Positions 53,529 to 61,544 of a DNA stretch of 64,000 bases are shown in pieces. The position numbers were made by a program, and so were the translations under genes. The notes below the pieces were generated by a model. The model made no database searches. It saw only the letters and a program-made list of their open reading frames with translations, and was not told the origin of the DNA. Source of the DNA: UBA10649 sp963749905. GTDB lineage: Bacteria; Actinomycetota; Actinomycetes; S36-B12. Every line of letters begins with the position of its first letter. Position 1 is the first letter of the stretch. The DNA is taken from positions 186,001 through 250,000 of the forward strand of contig CAVVOF010000004.1 of NCBI GenBank assembly GCA_963749905.1, read 5' to 3'.

Positions 53529-55934
53529 GTGGCAGCCGGACCTTCGACCTCTTCCGTGGTCGGAGCCGAGGGCGCCGAGCCCGGCCCGATCATCATCGAG
53601 GACCGCAGTGGGCCGCGACGCCTGCGCCGTCCCCTCGACCTCGCGCGTCTGCTGCTGGCGCTCGCCATTGCCGCGGGCACCGTGCTCGTCGCCCTGTTCG
53701 CCACGAGCACCGCCGCCGGGATCGACTCCGATCTCGCCGAGGGTGCCGCTCGCCTGCCCTCGCTCATCGTGCTGGCCCTCAACGTCATCGGCGGCATCGG
53801 GACCCTGGGGCTGCCGATCGCGATCGCCGTCGCGATGGTGGTGCGCCGCCGGGTTCGCCAGCTGTTCGACGCCCTGATCGCCCTGTTCCTCGCCATCGTG
53901 CTGCTGACGCTCATCTCGATCGCCGTCTCGACGTGGGGCACCAGCCAGCTGCTCGTCGCGCTCGCCGGTTCCACCAGCCCGAACAGCGCGTCCACGACCC
54001 CCATCCTCGGCGGCCTGGTCGCGTTCGTCACCGTCGCCCGGTCCATGGGCCGACGGCCGTGGAACGCCCTGACCGTGCTGGTGCTCGGGTCGCTCATCGT
54101 GGTCTCACTGCTGAGTGGCGGCATCACGCTCGCCGGAATCGGCATCTCCGTCGCCCTGGGCTGGGCCGTGGGCCTGACGACCCGCTACGTCGCGGGCACG
54201 CCGACCACCCGGCCCTCAGGGGTGGAGGTGGCCGAGGCGCTCGACCGGGGCGGGTTCCCGATCACCCTCCTGCAGGCCACCGAGTCGACCTCCCGTGGTC
54301 GCCGCTACCTGGCCACCACCCGTGCCGGCGGCATCCTGCAGGTGACGGTCCTCGACCGTGACCTCGAGGGAGCGGGGCTGGCCAACGCGATCTGGACCAG
54401 CCTTCGGCTGCGCGACGACACGACGGTCGGAGCCTTCGACATGCGCCGCTCGCTGGATCAGGCGGCGTTGATGGCCTACGCCGCGGAGGCGGCCGGCGCA
54501 CCCATGCCGCGGCTGCTGCTCACCTCCGAAGTAGGCCCCGACTCCGTGCTGCTCGCGTACGAGCACATCACCGGCACCAGATTCAGCGAGCTCGACGAGA
54601 TCACGGACGAGGACCTGACCCAGGCCTGGCGGGCGATGCGCACCCTGCACGAGCACAAGATGTCGCATCGCTCCCTCGCAGCCGAGCACCTGCTGCGGGC
54701 CGAGGACGGAAGCGTGTGGCTGATCGGCGGCGACACCGGCCGCGTCGCCGCCAGCGACGTCGCCGAGCGCATCGACACCGCAGAGCTGCTCACCACCCTC
54801 GCCCTGCTCACCGACGTTCAGCGCGCGGTCTCCACCGGCCGCACCGTGCTCGGCGTGCCGGGCCTGGCCCGGGCGCTGCCCGCCCTCCAGCCCGTGGCGC
54901 TGTCCGGCACCACCCGTCGGCACATCCGGAAGAACAAGGCCATCCTGATCGGGCTGCGGGACGCCCTGGCGGAGATCGGGCCGGGGGCCGACACCGAGCC
55001 GATCAAGTTCGAGCGAGTTCGGCCGCGCACGCTCGTGATGATCATCGTCGGCACCATCGCCGGCTACGTCCTGCTGTCGCAGCTCGCGCAGGTGGACCTG
55101 ATCGGACTGCTCCGCACGGCTGACTGGCGGTGGATGGTCGCGGCCGTGCTCTTCAGCCTGGTCACGTACATCGGCTCCGCGTGGAGCCTGTCGGGATTCG
55201 TCCCGGAGCCCCTGCCCCTCCACCGGGTCCTGATGGCCCAGGTGGCGGGCGACTTCGCCACCCTCGTCTCGCCGCCGACGATCGGCGCCATCGCGATCAA
55301 CGTGCGGTTCCTGCAGAAGGCGGGCCTGCACCCGGCCCTGGCGGCGGCCAGCGTGGGCGTGGCCCAGGTCATGGCGTTCGTCTTCTACATCCTGCTGCTG
55401 CTCGGCTTCGGCATCGCCGCCGGAACGCAGGCCGACCTGACCTTCGATCCGCCGCCGGCGCTGGTGGTGGCCGTGGTTGCGGCAGCCATCGCGATCCTGG
55501 CGCTGCTGGCCGTGCCCGCCGTCCGTCGCCTGATCGCCAAGCGCGTCGGACCGCTGCTCAAGGAGGTCGTGCCCCGGATGGTGACGGTGGCGCAGCGGCC
55601 GATGAAGCTGGTCGAGGGCATCGGCGGCATCCTGCTGCTGAACTTCGCCTACATCGGCGTCCTGTATGCCTGCGTCGAGGCCTTCGGCGGCAGCATGAAC
55701 GTCGCGGTGGTGGCGGTCGTGTACCTCGCCGGCGCCACGATCGGGCAGGCCGCGCCGACCCCCGGCGGCCTCGGAGCCGTCGAGGCGGCACTGGCGGCTG
55801 GACTGACGGCGGCCGGCCTCGACGCGGGCATCGCAGTGTCGGCCGTGCTGCTCTACCGACTGGTGACGTTCTGGCTGCCGACGGTGCCGGGATACTGGGC
55901 GTTCAACTGGCTGACCAAGAAGGGCGCGCTATGA
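53529..55934 (+). CDS. Flippase-like membrane protein with embedded degenerate kinase domain
   Basis: An 801-residue protein in three parts: six N-terminal transmembrane helices (~30-225); a ~270-residue cytosolic region resembling a lipopolysaccharide/aminoglycoside-type kinase, with LLAYEHITGTRFSEL, HEHKMSHRSLAAEHLLRAEDGSVWLIGGDTGR; and ~7 C-terminal helices of the lysylphosphatidylglycerol synthase/UPF0104 type (AQVAGDFATLVSPPTIGAIAINVRFL ... TPGGLGAVEAALAAGL). The kinase site is degenerate: HRD is HRS and DFG is GGD. GTG 53529 leaves room for a promoter beside adnA; ATG 53475 is possible but would sit five bases from the adnA start. Confidence 0.83.
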   Translation: MAAGPSTSSVVGAEGAEPGPIIIEDRSGPRRLRRPLDLARLLLALAIAAGTVLVALFATSTAAGIDSDLAEGAARLPSLIVLALNVIGGIGTLGLPIAIAVAMVVRRRVRQLFDALIALFLAIVLLTLISIAVSTWGTSQLLVALAGSTSPNSASTTPILGGLVAFVTVARSMGRRPWNALTVLVLGSLIVVSLLSGGITLAGIGISVALGWAVGLTTRYVAGTPTTRPSGVEVAEALDRGGFPITLLQATESTSRGRRYLATTRAGGILQVTVLDRDLEGAGLANAIWTSLRLRDDTTVGAFDMRRSLDQAALMAYAAEAAGAPMPRLLLTSEVGPDSVLLAYEHITGTRFSELDEITDEDLTQAWRAMRTLHEHKMSHRSLAAEHLLRAEDGSVWLIGGDTGRVAASDVAERIDTAELLTTLALLTDVQRAVSTGRTVLGVPGLARALPALQPVALSGTTRRHIRKNKAILIGLRDALAEIGPGADTEPIKFERVRPRTLVMIIVGTIAGYVLLSQLAQVDLIGLLRTADWRWMVAAVLFSLVTYIGSAWSLSGFVPEPLPLHRVLMAQVAGDFATLVSPPTIGAIAINVRFLQKAGLHPALAAASVGVAQVMAFVFYILLLLGFGIAAGTQADLTFDPPPALVVAVVAAAIAILALLAVPAVRRLIAKRVGPLLKEVVPRMVTVAQRPMKLVEGIGGILLLNFAYIGVLYACVEAFGGSMNVAVVAVVYLAGATIGQAAPTPGGLGAVEAALAAGLTAAGLDAGIAVSAVLLYRLVTFWLPTVPGYWAFNWLTKKGAL

Positions 55935-56179
55935 CCGATCCGTCCCGACACCTGCGACTGACCTTCCCGCCGGGTCCGGCCACCGAGCCGGTGATCTACG
56001 AGATCGTGTCCCGCTTCGGCGTCATCCCGAACATCCGCCGCGCGGCCATCCACGACCACTCGGGGTGGCTGGTGTGCGATCTCGGCGGCGACGACGCTTC
56101 GGTGGCCGCGGCCATCGCGTGGATGGAGTCGATCGGGGTCGCGGTGGCGCGGGTCGAGGGCGACGTCGTCGAGGGCTGA
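55931..56179 (+). CDS. NIL-domain protein
   Basis: An 82-residue stand-alone NIL domain (ferredoxin-like fold of methionine transporter ATPases): RLTFPPGPATEPVIYEIVSRFGVIPNIRRAAIHD...GWLVCDLGGDDASVAAAIAWMESIGVAV. Probably a ligand-binding module for methionine or a related amino acid. ATG overlaps the flippase stop (ATGA), so they are co-translated. Confidence 0.85.
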   Translation: MTDPSRHLRLTFPPGPATEPVIYEIVSRFGVIPNIRRAAIHDHSGWLVCDLGGDDASVAAAIAWMESIGVAVARVEGDVVEG

Positions 56180-56191
56180 TCCGACCCCCAG

Positions 56192-56259
56192 CCCCGTCGA
56201 GCGTGGAGCTCAGGCGCTCGCCTTCGGCGTGTCGCGCCTGAGCTCCACGCTCGACGGGG
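56192..56259. terminator. Long bidirectional hairpin terminator
   Basis: Perfect 26-bp arms (56192-56217 and 56234-56259) with a 16-base centre that folds as CGCC-TTC-GGCG. Between the convergent NIL and surface-protein genes. Same architecture as the palindromes at 25091 and 43712 but a different sequence. Confidence 0.75.
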
Positions 56260-56268
56260 TGATGACGG

Positions 56269-56294
56269 AGGCCCCGCCTCCCGGCGGGGCCTCG
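56269..56294. terminator. GC-rich hairpin terminator
   Basis: GAGGCCCCGCC and GGCGGGGCCTC (11-bp arms) with a four-base loop. Directly after the long hairpin; likely the terminator of the surface-protein gene ending at 56331 on the minus strand. Confidence 0.65.
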
Positions 56295-56330
56295 CTGTCG
56301 CATTCCTTCCCTGCTGTCGCGTCCCTCCTC

Positions 56331-57566
56331 TCAGCGGGTCGGATGGGTGAGCAGCCGGACCGCGGACGCCGCCAGTGCCGTGGCACCGAGGGCGAGCAGT
56401 GCCAGCGCGTACACCGGGGTCGTCGGGACGGTCGAACCGTCACCCGCGGGAACCGTGGCCGGCAGCGGCACCGTTGCGGTCGGGGCCGGAACCTTGGCGG
56501 GCTCCGGGATCGCGATCACCTCGGGCTGCACCGTGGTCGGCGGCTCCACAACCGCGGGCTCGACCACCGTCACCGGCTCCGGCTCCTCGGTCGGAGGCGT
56601 GCAATCGGCAGCCGTCCCCAGCGTGTACGCCGACAGCGGCAGCCCGGACCCGTTGGTCCACGTACCCTCCGGCGTCGTGTTGTCCGCCGAATCGAAGGTG
56701 TCATACGCGTAGTTCGTCGTCCCCGACGGAGCCACGCAGTACGTCGCGGAACCAGGAGTCGGCGTCACCGGCGGCGTGCAATCCGCGGTCGTGCCGATCG
56801 TGTACGCCGACAGCGGCTGGCCGGACCCGTTGGTCCACGTGGCCTGCGGCGTCGTGTCGTCCGCCGTGCCGAAGGTGTCGTACGCGAAGTTCGTCGTCCC
56901 CGACGGAGCCACGCAGTACGTCACCGATCCGGGCACCGGCGGCGGTGTCGTCCGGCAGCTCACACCACTCTCGTCGATGGTGTATCCCGCCAGCACAGCG
57001 GCCAACTGCGACTCGGCCTCGGCCTGGGCCTTGGCATCCTCCACCGCCTTGTCGGCGTCCGTCCACGGCGTGTCCTTGGTGACCGTCTCACCCGTCACCG
57101 AGATCGGACCGAAGTCCATGTATCCCCACACGTCCTCCACCAGCGTGCACTCCCTCGCACTCGCCTCGCCAGTGCCCGCGTAGTCATACGTGGGTGCAGG
57201 CGTCCAGCTGAACGAGTAGTGGCTGATGTCCTTGGGCGGATCGGTGAAGTCATAGGTGATCGTCATGCTCTGAACGGGAGGATCGACCGTCACGTACTGG
57301 GGGCCGAGCCCCTGATGGATGGAGCCGGCCTTGATGCAGTACTGGTCGATCAACTGGCCGGCAGGTGCTTCGATGAAGACGCTCATCGTTCCGTTGGCCA
57401 CGTCGATCTTGCCGCTGTCGAGACCATCGCACACACCCGGGTTCTCATCCGTTGCTCCCGCTGGAGCCGCGACCGTCAGCACTCCGAAGACCATCGCGAG
57501 TACCGCGAGCAGGGCCGTCAGCGCGGCCCATGAGGTCTTCCTCATCGTCATTGTCGTTGTTGTCAT
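56331..57566 (-). CDS. Surface protein with repeats, stalk and C-terminal anchor
   Basis: A 411-residue exported protein. Signal peptide ~8-38 (ends PAGA-TDEN); an N-terminal domain with four cysteines; two ~70-residue near-identical repeats with TYCVAPSGTTNxAYDTFxxADxTTPxxTWTNGSG and SAYTxGTxADCTPP; a proline/valine/threonine stalk (PEPVTVVEPAVVEPPTTVQP); and a C-terminal membrane helix YALALLALGATALAASAVRLL followed by HPTR. It resembles wall-anchored adhesin stalks but lacks an LPxTG sortase motif. ATG 57566 follows GGGCGAG. Confidence 0.75.
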   Translation of the reverse strand: MTTTTMTMRKTSWAALTALLAVLAMVFGVLTVAAPAGATDENPGVCDGLDSGKIDVANGTMSVFIEAPAGQLIDQYCIKAGSIHQGLGPQYVTVDPPVQSMTITYDFTDPPKDISHYSFSWTPAPTYDYAGTGEASARECTLVEDVWGYMDFGPISVTGETVTKDTPWTDADKAVEDAKAQAEAESQLAAVLAGYTIDESGVSCRTTPPPVPGSVTYCVAPSGTTNFAYDTFGTADDTTPQATWTNGSGQPLSAYTIGTTADCTPPVTPTPGSATYCVAPSGTTNYAYDTFDSADNTTPEGTWTNGSGLPLSAYTLGTAADCTPPTEEPEPVTVVEPAVVEPPTTVQPEVIAIPEPAKVPAPTATVPLPATVPAGDGSTVPTTPVYALALLALGATALAASAVRLLTHPTR

Positions 57567-57744
57567 TTCTCTCGCCCCCTTCGGCGCCCTTGCACTTTCA
57601 GGATGCGCCCGGGGCCTACCCACTGGTAGCACCGCCGGTGGTCATGCGCAGGCAGGGTCCGGACAGCGACAGCAATGCTCGGTCAGATCTCGGCCGATGG
57701 GACCTTCGTCGCTACTGCCGTCGGGAAGCGGGGCGTAGCGTTGA

Positions 57745-57781
57745 TTGAAAGGACCGCGGCGACTGGTCGCGGTCCTTTCAA
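57745..57781. other. Hairpin in a 305-bp divergent intergenic region
   Basis: 14-bp perfect arms (TTGAAAGGACCGCG and complement) with a nine-base loop. It resembles an intrinsic terminator but lies between two divergent genes, where none is expected. Nothing else recognisable lies between 57567 and 57871. Confidence 0.5.
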
Positions 57782-57871
57782 CGTGGGCCGTAAGAGTTCG
57801 GTAACTCCTCTCCCGTGCCGAGCCCCGTCCACGTCGCCTAGCGTCGGAACATCGACGACCCCGGAGGACCC

Positions 57872-58150
57872 ATGAAGCGCATCCTGCCGTCCGCTGCTCT
57901 CGCCGCCGCCCTGCTCGGCGGCGCACTGGTGTTCGCCGCGCCGCCCGCGGCAGCCGAACCCGACACGAAGTTCGGATCGTGCGCTCAGATGCGAGCGGTG
58001 GATCCCAACGGCGTTGCGGCTACCCCCCGGGCCGTCAAGCGCGCGGTCAAGCAGGGCTACCGCAAGCCGCTTCTCTGTCCGGTGGCGTACGCCGCCAACA
58101 AGCGGCTGGACAAGGATCGCGACGGCGTTGCCTGCGAGCGCAAGCGCTAG
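57872..58150 (+). CDS. Secreted Excalibur calcium-binding domain protein
   Basis: A 92-residue exported protein with signal peptide (1-28, ending PPAAA) and one Excalibur domain. The DxDxDGxxCE loop is DKDRDGVACERK; FGSCAQMRAVDPNGVA holds the paired cysteine. Calcium-binding surface module, partner unknown. It ends on a CTAG shared with the convergent GGDEF gene. Confidence 0.9.
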   Translation: MKRILPSAALAAALLGGALVFAAPPAAAEPDTKFGSCAQMRAVDPNGVAATPRAVKRAVKQGYRKPLLCPVAYAANKRLDKDRDGVACERKR

Positions 58151-59088
58151 CCGGACGCCGCAGACCCGCGCTCAGCCTTGCCGCGGTACAGGTCCTGGTC
58201 GACGCGTCGGCACGCCTCAGCCAGCGGCTCGTCCGCTGCCCACGTCGTGATCCCCGCCGTCCAAGGGATCTCGTTGACCGCACGCATTCTCCCGAGGGAC
58301 TCCACTGCGTCGGCTGCCGTAGAGCCGGGCAGCACGATGACGAACTCGTCGCCCCCGATGCGCGCGACGAGATCCGTCCGCCGCAGTGCGGCGGTCCAGT
58401 CCCGTACCGCCGCGGCAAGGCGCTCGTCCCCGGCCGCGTGGCCGAACGTGTCGTTGTACTCCTTGAAGCGGTCCAGGTCGACCTCGATGATGGCCGTCTC
58501 CCGACCCTCTCGCACAGCCAGACCGTGCGCGAGGCGGGCGGCGCCTTGGAGTCCGGCGCGATTCAGCGCGCCCGTCAGGGGGTCATGGAGCGCCTGCCGG
58601 CGCAGCTCGCTGACCAGGTGCCAGAAGACAAGGGTCACCAAGGCGATGAGCAGGACCACGAACACGGCGTAGCCGGGGCTGTCGAGCTTGGGGTTGGCGA
58701 TGACGCCGCCGAGATAGGCCGCCAGCCCCACCGCGAGCACGAGGCCGGCAGGCCCGCGCGGGAGGCTGAGGGCCGCGATGAGCGCAAGCAGGAGCAGGTA
58801 GAGAGCGGACATGAGCTGAGCCTGGCCACTGGCCGAGACCAGAACGACAGCGCAAACGTCGATCGTTCCCAACAGGAGCAGGACCAGCAGGGCGACGCGA
58901 CCGCGTCGCATGACGCCAGCGGCCAAGGCGACCACAGCCAGCCCGAGGGAGATCGAGCTCAGAATCAGGATGGCGCGCCTGTCCGTCTCGGGGACCGGCG
59001 GCCTGATGAAGTTGAGGATCAACTGGGCGCTCGCGAGCGCGTACCACCCGGCAAGCAGGAGCAGTGGTCGCTGGCCCCAGCCCCGCAT
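58147..59088 (-). CDS. Membrane-bound diguanylate cyclase (GGDEF)
   Basis: A 313-residue protein with six N-terminal transmembrane helices (~5-155) and a GGDEF domain (~165-300): HDPLTGALNRAG, EVDLDRFKEYNDTFGHAAGDERL, DLVARIGGDEFVIVLPG. The intact GGDEF and substrate residues predict c-di-GMP synthesis; no I-site (RxxD) lies at the usual place. No EAL/HD-GYP protein in the window. ATG 59088. Confidence 0.9.
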   Translation of the reverse strand: MRGWGQRPLLLLAGWYALASAQLILNFIRPPVPETDRRAILILSSISLGLAVVALAAGVMRRGRVALLVLLLLGTIDVCAVVLVSASGQAQLMSALYLLLLALIAALSLPRGPAGLVLAVGLAAYLGGVIANPKLDSPGYAVFVVLLIALVTLVFWHLVSELRRQALHDPLTGALNRAGLQGAARLAHGLAVREGRETAIIEVDLDRFKEYNDTFGHAAGDERLAAAVRDWTAALRRTDLVARIGGDEFVIVLPGSTAADAVESLGRMRAVNEIPWTAGITTWAADEPLAEACRRVDQDLYRGKAERGSAASG

Positions 59089-59152
59089 GATGCCTCCCTG
59101 AAAAGCATAGGGCTTCGGAGCAGAGATGGGGCGTCTCGCGGCCTACAGGCGA

Positions 59153-60385
59153 TCAGTACGCCGGCTTGTGCGGCTCCACCTGGTGGACCCACGCCACGAT
59201 GCCGCCGCCGACGTGGATCGCGTCGGAGAACCCGGCGCCCTTGACCACCGCCAGCGCCTCGGCCGAGCGGCCACCGACCTTGCAGTGCAGCACGATCTGC
59301 TTGTCGCTGGGGAGGTGCTCGAGGGCCGATCCGTCGAGGAACTGTCCCTTCGGGATCAGTACGGCGCCGTCGATGCTGACGATCTCGAACTCGTTGGGCT
59401 CACGCACGTCGATGAGGACGAAGTCGATGTCGCCCGCCTCGCGCGCGTCGAGCATCTCCTTCAACTGCACGACGGAGATCGTGGAGTCCCTCGCCGCCTC
59501 GGCAGCCTCGTCCGAGATCGTGCCGCAGAAGGCGTCGTAGTCGATGAGCTCGGTGACGGTGGGGTGCTCTCCGCACACGGCGCAGTTCGGGTCCTTGCGG
59601 ATCTTCACCTGCCGGTAGGTCATCTCCAGCGCGTCGTAGATCATCAGGCGCCCGAGCAGCGTCTCGCCGATCCCGGTGAGCAGCTTGATCGCCTCGTTGA
59701 CCTGGATCGAGCCGATGGACGCGCACAGCACGCCGAGGACGCCGCCCTCGGCGCATGACGGGACCATGCCGGGCGGCGGGGGCTCGGGGTACAGGCAGCG
59801 GTAGCAGGGGCCGTGCTCGGCCCAGAAGACGCTGGCCTGGCCGTCGAAGCGGTAGATCGACCCCCAGACGTACGGCTTGCCGAGCAGCACGCAGGCGTCG
59901 TTGACCAGGTAGCGGGTCGCGAAGTTGTCGGTGCCGTCGACGATCAGGTCGTACTGGCTGAACAGCTCCATCACGTTCGACGAGTCGAGCCGGTCGGTGT
60001 GCAGGTTCACCTGCACGTACGGGTTGATCTCGAGGACGGCATCCCGGGCGCTCTCTGCCTTCGGCCGGCCGATGTCGCTCTGCCCGTGGATGATCTGGCG
60101 CTGCAGGTTCGACTCGTCGACGACGTCGAACTCGACGATGCCGAGAGTGCCGACGCCGGCGGCCGCGAGGTACATCAGGGACGGGCTGCCCAGCCCGCCC
60201 GCACCCACGCAGAGCACCTTGGCGTTCTTCAGCCGCTTCTGCCCGGACATGCCCACGTCGGGGATGATCAGGTGTCGGCTGTAGCGGCGGACCTCATCGA
60301 TGGTCAGCTCGTCGGCGGGCTCGACCAGGGGGGCAGGCTCACGGGGGCTCCAGAACTCGGGATGCGGACGCCTGACAGTAACCAC
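59153..60385 (-). CDS. moeZ: Adenylyltransferase/sulfurtransferase MoeZ
   Basis: A 410-residue two-domain protein. ThiF/MoeB domain: ATP-binding VLCVGAGGLGSPSLMYLAAAGVG, VDESNLQRQIIH, CYRC and CAVC zinc pairs. The rhodanese domain at the C-terminus has active-site LHCKVGGRSAEAL. Activates and sulfurates the C-terminus of ubiquitin-like sulfur carriers for molybdenum cofactor, thiamine or cysteine synthesis. GTG 60385 is chosen: GGAG stands five bases in front. This adds about 18 residues to the usual start. Confidence 0.93.
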   Translation of the reverse strand: MVTVRRPHPEFWSPREPAPLVEPADELTIDEVRRYSRHLIIPDVGMSGQKRLKNAKVLCVGAGGLGSPSLMYLAAAGVGTLGIVEFDVVDESNLQRQIIHGQSDIGRPKAESARDAVLEINPYVQVNLHTDRLDSSNVMELFSQYDLIVDGTDNFATRYLVNDACVLLGKPYVWGSIYRFDGQASVFWAEHGPCYRCLYPEPPPPGMVPSCAEGGVLGVLCASIGSIQVNEAIKLLTGIGETLLGRLMIYDALEMTYRQVKIRKDPNCAVCGEHPTVTELIDYDAFCGTISDEAAEAARDSTISVVQLKEMLDAREAGDIDFVLIDVREPNEFEIVSIDGAVLIPKGQFLDGSALEHLPSDKQIVLHCKVGGRSAEALAVVKGAGFSDAIHVGGGIVAWVHQVEPHKPAY

Positions 60386-60481
60386 CGGCTCTCCAGGGGC
60401 ATTCCGCTGGTCGCGTTCCTGCGAAGCCTGTGCAAGAGCGACGGTCGCAGTCGCCGCGGCGACGGGCACGCTGCCCAAACG

Positions 60482-61544
60482 TCAGCGCCCGCGCTCCTTG
60501 TAGAGCTGCCGGACCAGCTTCGCCCGCTGCTTCCACACGGCACGGGCCTCGCGCGCCGCGACGGGGTCGTCCCGCCGCACCTGGAAGTCCAGCTCCCGGC
60601 GGAGCTTGCGGTAGTTGGCCAGTCGGTCCGGGTCCAGCGCGCCCGTTTCCGCGGCTGTCACGACGGCGCAGCCGGGCTCGTGCTCATGGGCGCAGTCGCG
60701 GAACCGGCACTGCGTGCCCAGCTCTTCGACATCGGGGAAGGCAGCCGCCACCCCGCCGTGATCCTCCGCCAGGGCGAGACTGCGCAGCCCCGGCGTATCG
60801 ATGAGCACTCCCCCCTGGGGAAGGACCAGCAGTTCGCGGGAGCTCGTCACGTGTCGTCCGCGCCGATCGCCCTCGCGCACCGCGCCGGTGGCCGCTACCT
60901 CCCGTCCGACGAGCATGTTGGTGAGCGTGGACTTGCCTGCCCCAGACGGCCCCAGCAGCACTCCGGTGCGCGCAGGGCGAAGCAGGTCTGCGACGGCGTC
61001 GGCCCCGTCACCGCTGACCGAGCTCACGCAGAGGACGTCGACGCCGACCAACCGCCCACGCAGCTGTAGCGCCACCTCGCCATTGTCGAGATCGGACTTG
61101 GTCAGGAGGACCACCGGCTGGGCGCCACTGTCCCATCCGACGGCGACCTCCCGCTCTACCCGGGCGAAGCTGACCCGGTCGGCGGGAGCGGTGATGAGGA
61201 CGAGGTCCACGTTCGCCGCGAGCACCTGCGTCAACCCCGACGGATCGCGTCGCGTGACCTGTGAGCTGCGAGGCAGGATCTCGCCGATCACGTCGCTGTC
61301 GTCGCCGTCGAGGCGCACCCAGTCCCCCACAGCCACGGGTGAGCGCGACCGCGCCCGCAGGTCCCCGCTCGGGCGTGGCGACCTGGCAGGAGTCGAGGTC
61401 GACCCGTACCACTCGACCCGGCACGCCCGGGTCGTCCCCGAACGTCGCAGCGATGCGCTCGTCCCACCCGAGCGGCTCCAGCCGGGTCACGTCACGCGCG
61501 TGGTCCGGCTGCCTCGACGTATGGGGATCAGGCGTCGTGGGCAC
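60482..61544 (-). CDS. rsgA: Ribosome small-subunit GTPase RsgA, one frameshift
   Basis: A ~353-residue circularly permuted GTPase. First ~60 codons from GTG 61544 (LEPLGWDERIAATFGDDPGVPGRVVRVDLDSC), then a missing base in a G-run near 61365 after which SPVAVGDWVRLDGD (OB fold) continues. G4 LLTKSDLDNG, G1 LLGPSGAGKSTLTN, G3 DTPGLRSL. Zinc site CRFRDCAHEHEPGC. It matures 30S subunits. Starts within the last 17 bp of the glutamate dehydrogenase gene. Confidence 0.9.
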
